In this document: piece after piece, positions 50,035 to 52,929 of the stretch
Layout: the number at the start of each line of letters is the position of its first letter
How positions within the stretch are numbered: position 1 is the stretch's first letter
Assembly: GCA_003599455.1 (NCBI GenBank)
Contig: QZKF01000040.1
Span: 1 to 52,929, forward strand
Reading direction: 5' to 3'
Length of the DNA stretch: 52,929 nt
Origin: Comamonadaceae bacterium
GTDB lineage: Bacteria; Pseudomonadota; Gammaproteobacteria; Burkholderiales; Burkholderiaceae_C
The notes under the pieces: generated by a model
What the model was told of the DNA's origin: nothing
What the model saw: the letters and a program-made list of their open reading frames with translations, nothing else
Databases searched by the model: none
Position numbers and translations under genes: made by a program

Positions 50035-50742
50035 ATGAACCCGTCCACCCACGCCACAGACCCCCCTTCCCCTCCGTCCAGCGCCAGCGCCCCGCGCACG
50101 CGCTGCCCCCAGTGCGCCACGCTGCCCCTGTGCCCGATGGGCTGTTTGCCCGCCGCCTCGCGCAGCCTGCTGGCGCCCTGCGTGGCGGAGTCGCACTTCA
50201 GCAAGGGCGACCTGCTGGTGCCCGAGGGCGAGGTGGCGCAGCAGATCTCCGTCATCAAGATCGGCGCGGTGATGGGCACCCGGCAGGGTGACGACGGCCA
50301 CGCCCACCCGGTGGCCCTGTTCGGGCGCGGCAAGACGCTGGGGGAGTACGCCATCTATGGGCACCGCGAACAGATCAGCGCCGTCGCCCTCTCGGCCGGT
50401 CGCGTCTGCCGCCTGGAGGTACAAGACTTCTACCGGCTGGGCCTGGTGGACCGCAAGTTCCATGACGGTGTGCATGAGCACGCGGTCCGCTCTTTCGGGC
50501 AGCTGGCCGACTGGTCGCGCGTGATGCGCATCAAGGGCCTGCAGCAGAAACTGCTCGCCACGCTGCAGCTGCATGCGCGCGAACAGCGCAGCCGCGTGAT
50601 CCGCCTGCCCAGCCATGTGGCGCTGGCCTCCCTGCTGTCGACCACGCGCGAGACCATCGCGCGCTCGCTGCGACAGCTCGAGGCGGCGGGCCAGATCCTG
50701 CGGCACGACCGCTGGCACTGCGAGGTGGTCGCGCCCGCCTGA
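50035..50742 (+). CDS. FNR-like regulator with CRP-type recognition helix, upstream of bchI
   Basis: A 235-residue CRP/FNR-family regulator. The N-terminus has CPQCATLPLC (Cys24, Cys27, Cys33; CX2CX5C exactly as in FNR), plus Cys37, and a fourth FNR-equivalent Cys125 in AGRVCRLEV, so a [4Fe-4S] cluster is likely. The helix-turn-helix LLSTTRETIARSLRQLEAAG carries R-E...R (Arg205, Glu206, Arg210), the CRP reading pattern for TGTGA, not the FNR pattern. The ATG at 50035 is preferred to a TTG at 49975. It is 85 bases upstream of bchI on the same strand. Oxygen-linked control of bch genes is a plausible role but not shown. Confidence 0.88.
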   Translation: MNPSTHATDPPSPPSSASAPRTRCPQCATLPLCPMGCLPAASRSLLAPCVAESHFSKGDLLVPEGEVAQQISVIKIGAVMGTRQGDDGHAHPVALFGRGKTLGEYAIYGHREQISAVALSAGRVCRLEVQDFYRLGLVDRKFHDGVHEHAVRSFGQLADWSRVMRIKGLQQKLLATLQLHAREQRSRVIRLPSHVALASLLSTTRETIARSLRQLEAAGQILRHDRWHCEVVAPA

Positions 50743-50807
50743 GGCTGCCGCGAGTCGCCAAATAGACACGAGGAACAGTCAATCCCTCATTACACAATCG
50801 TGGCGCC

Positions 50808-50834
50808 GTGCCATACTGATTTCCCATATGGCAC
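50808..50834 (+). promoter_or_regulatory. Inverted repeat over the bchI start codon
   Basis: GTGCCATA (50808-50815) and TATGGCAC (50827-50834) are perfect 8-base complements around 11 bases. The right arm contains the bchI ATG (50828). As RNA the stem would bury the start codon; as DNA it would be an operator at the promoter. TTACAC (50790-50795) and CATACT (50812-50817), 16 bases apart, are a weak promoter guess. No Shine-Dalgarno sequence is visible before the ATG. Confidence 0.6.
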
Positions 50835-51856
50835 AGGCATTTCCTTTCTCCGCGATCGTGGGTCAAGACGAGATGAAAACGGCGATCCTGATCGCCGCCA
50901 TCGACCCGAACATGGGTGGTGTGCTGGTCCTCGGCGACCGGGGCACCGGCAAGTCCACGGCGGTGCGGGCGCTGGCCGCCCTGCTCCCGAAAATGAAGGC
51001 GGTCAGCGGCTGCCGCTACGGCTGCGACCCGGCCGACACCCAGCGCTGCGAAGACTGCGCCCGGCTGCACCCGGCCGGCGGCCCAGCCCCCAAGACACAC
51101 CTGGTGCCGGTGCCGGTGGTCGACCTGCCTCTGGGCGCGACCGAAGACCGCGTGGTCGGCGCGCTCGACCTGGAGCGCGCGCTGTCGCAGGGCGTGAAAG
51201 CCTTCGAGCCCGGCCTGCTGGCCCAGGCCCACCGCGGCTTTCTCTACATCGACGAAGTCAACCTGCTCGAAGACCACCTGGTCGACCTGCTGATCGACGT
51301 GGCCGCCTCGGGCGAAAACGTGGTCGAGCGCGAAGGCCTCTCGGTGCGCCACCCCGCGCGCTTCGTGCTGGTGGGCAGCGGCAACCCCGAAGAAGGCGAG
51401 CTGCGCCCGCAGCTGCTCGACCGCTTCGGCCTGTCGGTGGAGGTGCGCACGCCCGAGCTGCTGAGCGAACGCGTCGAGGTGGTGCGCCGCCGCGACGCCT
51501 TCGAGCAGGACCGCGAGGCCTTTATCGACAGCTGGAAAAAAGAGGACGAACGCATCCGCCGCCAGCTGGTGGCGGCGCGCAAGCGCCTGATGGACGTGGC
51601 CATTCCCGACGCCGCGCGCGAGCGCGCCTCGGCCCTGTGCATGGCGCTCGGCACCGACGGCCTGCGTGGCGACCTCACGCTCATCCGCGCCGCGCGCGCG
51701 CTGGCCGCGCTGCAGGGCGACGCCGCCATCGGCGATGCGCACTTCCGCCGCATCGCCGCGCCCGCGCTGCGCCACCGCCTGCGCCGCAACCCGCTGGACA
51801 ACACCGGCTCCACCGCGCGGGTGGAGCGCGCGGTGGCGGAGCTGATGGGGGCATGA
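50828..51856 (+). CDS. bchI: Magnesium chelatase subunit I
   Basis: The AAA+ motor subunit of magnesium chelatase, which inserts Mg into protoporphyrin IX at the branch to bacteriochlorophyll. The 342 residues have Walker A GDRGTGKST (about 36-44), FLYIDEVNLLEDH as Walker B, and the GSGNPEEGELRPQLLDRFGLSVEV sensor region (in two segments). A four-cysteine insert, CRYGC and CEDC (Cys62, Cys66, Cys74, Cys77), follows the P-loop helix; I recall no such set in Rhodobacter BchI. ATG 50828 is the family start (MAQAFPFSAIVGQDEMK). It ends in an ATGA overlap with bchD. A cobaltochelatase-associated ChlI is the alternative; nearby cob genes are absent. Confidence 0.92.
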   Translation: MAQAFPFSAIVGQDEMKTAILIAAIDPNMGGVLVLGDRGTGKSTAVRALAALLPKMKAVSGCRYGCDPADTQRCEDCARLHPAGGPAPKTHLVPVPVVDLPLGATEDRVVGALDLERALSQGVKAFEPGLLAQAHRGFLYIDEVNLLEDHLVDLLIDVAASGENVVEREGLSVRHPARFVLVGSGNPEEGELRPQLLDRFGLSVEVRTPELLSERVEVVRRRDAFEQDREAFIDSWKKEDERIRRQLVAARKRLMDVAIPDAARERASALCMALGTDGLRGDLTLIRAARALAALQGDAAIGDAHFRRIAAPALRHRLRRNPLDNTGSTARVERAVAELMGA

Positions 51857-52929
51857 GCCCTGAACAGCGCCCCGCCCTGCGCGCCGACGCGGCGCTGGTG
51901 GCGGCGCTGTTCGCGGTGGACCCGGTGGGCCTGGGCGGCGTGGCGCTGCGCTCGCCCGCCGGCCCGCTGCGCGACACCTGGCTCGCGCTGCTGCGCCAGT
52001 GCCTGCCCGAAGCCACCCCCTGGCTGCGCGTGCCGCACCACGCGACCGACGCCGCCCTGCTCGGCGGCCTCGACCTGGCCGCCACGCTGCACGCCGGCCG
52101 GCCGGTGGCGCAGCGCGGCCTGCTCGCGCGCGCCGACCACGCAGCGGGTGGCGTGCTGCTGCTAGCGATGGCCGAGCGCGCCAGCCCCGGCGTGGCCTCG
52201 CACCTCGCGGCCGTGCTCGACACCCACGAAGCGGTGCTCGAACGCGACGGCCTCACCGACCGCCGGCCCGCGCGCCTGGGCCTGGTGGCGCTGGACGAAG
52301 GCGCGGGCGACGAAGAACAGATGCCCGCCGCCCTGCTCGACCGCCAGGCCTTCCACCTGCCGCTGGTGCTGGCCGGGCCCGACGACGGCGAGGCCACCGA
52401 CTGGCAGCGCCGCGACATCGAACAGGCGCGCGCGCTGCTCTCGCAGGTGAAGGTGCCCGAGGGCCTGGTGCAGGCCCTGTGCGGCGCGGCGCTCGCGTGG
52501 GGTGTGGTGTCGCTGCGCGCCCCGCTGCTGGCCTTGCGCGCCGCGCGCGCGGCGGCGGCGCTGGCCGGCTTCGACGAGGTGGACGACACGCACGCGGCCG
52601 TCGCCGCGCGCCTGGTGCTCGCGCCGCGCGCCACGCGACTGCCGTCATCCGCGCCGGCGGAAGAAGAAGACACGCAAGCACCGCAGTCCACCGAAGCCAC
52701 GGACCCGCCCGACGCCGACGAAGCGCCACCCCCGCCGCCAGACACAGCGCCCGAATCCCCCGAGCCCGACACGGCGGGCGACCAGCCGATCGACCCGACA
52801 GCGATGGAAGACCAGCTGATTGAAGCCGTGCACGCGGTCATCCCGGCCGGCCTGCTGGCGGCGCTGCAACTGGGCCAGGCGCGCCAGGCGCGCGCGCAGG
52901 CAGCCGGCCGCGCCGGCGCGGTGCAGAAG
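51853..52929 (+). CDS. bchD: Magnesium chelatase subunit D, 3' end off the window
   Basis: The AAA+/VWA partner of BchI. The 359 visible residues show the degenerate AAA domain (about 1-245; HAAGGVLLLAMAERASPGVASHL, no intact Walker A, as is usual for BchD) and then the acidic, proline-rich linker (DADEAPPPPPDTAPESPEPD) typical of the family. The frame then enters the C-terminal part with LLAALQLGQARQARAQAAGR, before the VWA integrin-type domain, which is off the window. The ATG at 51853 overlaps the bchI stop codon. The family is about 550-650 residues, so roughly 40 percent is missing. Confidence 0.9.
   Translation, partial: MSPEQRPALRADAALVAALFAVDPVGLGGVALRSPAGPLRDTWLALLRQCLPEATPWLRVPHHATDAALLGGLDLAATLHAGRPVAQRGLLARADHAAGGVLLLAMAERASPGVASHLAAVLDTHEAVLERDGLTDRRPARLGLVALDEGAGDEEQMPAALLDRQAFHLPLVLAGPDDGEATDWQRRDIEQARALLSQVKVPEGLVQALCGAALAWGVVSLRAPLLALRAARAAAALAGFDEVDDTHAAVAARLVLAPRATRLPSSAPAEEEDTQAPQSTEATDPPDADEAPPPPPDTAPESPEPDTAGDQPIDPTAMEDQLIEAVHAVIPAGLLAALQLGQARQARAQAAGRAGAVQK

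Noticed and set aside
50828..52929. A cobaltochelatase-associated ChlI/ChlD pair instead of BchI/BchD
   Set aside because: Possible in Betaproteobacteria, but the BchI-type motifs (e.g. GALDLERALSQG, GNPEEGELRPQLLDRFGLSVEV split) and the absence of cob genes here favour BchI/BchD. The region past 52929 would decide.

Overview
The window looks like chromosomal DNA of a high-GC betaproteobacterium in the Burkholderiales, most likely Comamonadaceae. The signs are the gene content, the ccoGHS/ccoNOQP cluster with FNR boxes, a tig-clpP-clpX-lon block flanked by tRNAs, a malonate operon with a Bug-type binding protein, and a small Trp-rich membrane protein. I see no insertion sequence, prophage or CRISPR array. 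The genome carries at least part of a bacteriochlorophyll pathway: the last 2.1 kb are bchI and the 5' part of bchD, probably the edge of a photosynthesis gene cluster that continues past the window.

Layout. 1-2.6 kb: 5' part of thrS behind an attenuator-like leader, then aceA with an operator-rich upstream region. 2.9-3.8 kb: a DMT permease. 3.8-15.1 kb: a microaerobic respiration block with a TauE/SafE-like protein, hemN, fnr, a small membrane ORF, fixH, ccoG, ccoPQON, ccoS, ccoI and a universal stress protein; three FNR-type boxes punctuate it. 15.2-20.6 kb: malonate catabolism (matB, an enoyl-CoA hydratase homologue, a Tat-signal Bug protein, malonyl-CoA decarboxylase and a GntR regulator with an operator over its start codon). 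20.6-27.8 kb: lgt, lysR, ilvD, a small Trp-rich protein, a c-type cytochrome, acs and a UPF0114 membrane protein. 27.8-33.7 kb: divergent fumC and class I fumarase, murI, an MFS protein and a conserved hypothetical gene. 33.7-40.4 kb: tRNA-Leu(UAA), tRNA-Cys, tRNA-Gly, lon, clpX, clpP, tig and tRNA-Leu(UAG). 40.5-45.6 kb: a racemase-like protein and an RND efflux pair with a TetR-type operator but no local regulator. 45.7-49.8 kb: hpnC, a PAS histidine kinase and an Aer-like receptor. 50.0-52.9 kb: a second FNR-like regulator, bchI and bchD.

How the parts connect. FNR, HemN (oxygen-independent heme synthesis), the cbb3 oxidase with its copper, redox and assembly factors, UspA and the Aer-like receptor all have TTGA-N6-TCAA boxes upstream of them or of their operon, so they form a plausible low-oxygen regulon. 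Near the far end a second CRP/FNR protein keeps all four FNR iron-sulfur cysteines but has a CRP-type recognition helix. It sits directly upstream of bchID, whose start codon lies inside a perfect inverted repeat. That pair is the best candidate here for an undescribed oxygen/light regulatory arrangement. Carbon flow through acetyl-CoA is also well represented (acs, malonate to acetyl-CoA, aceA, two fumarases).
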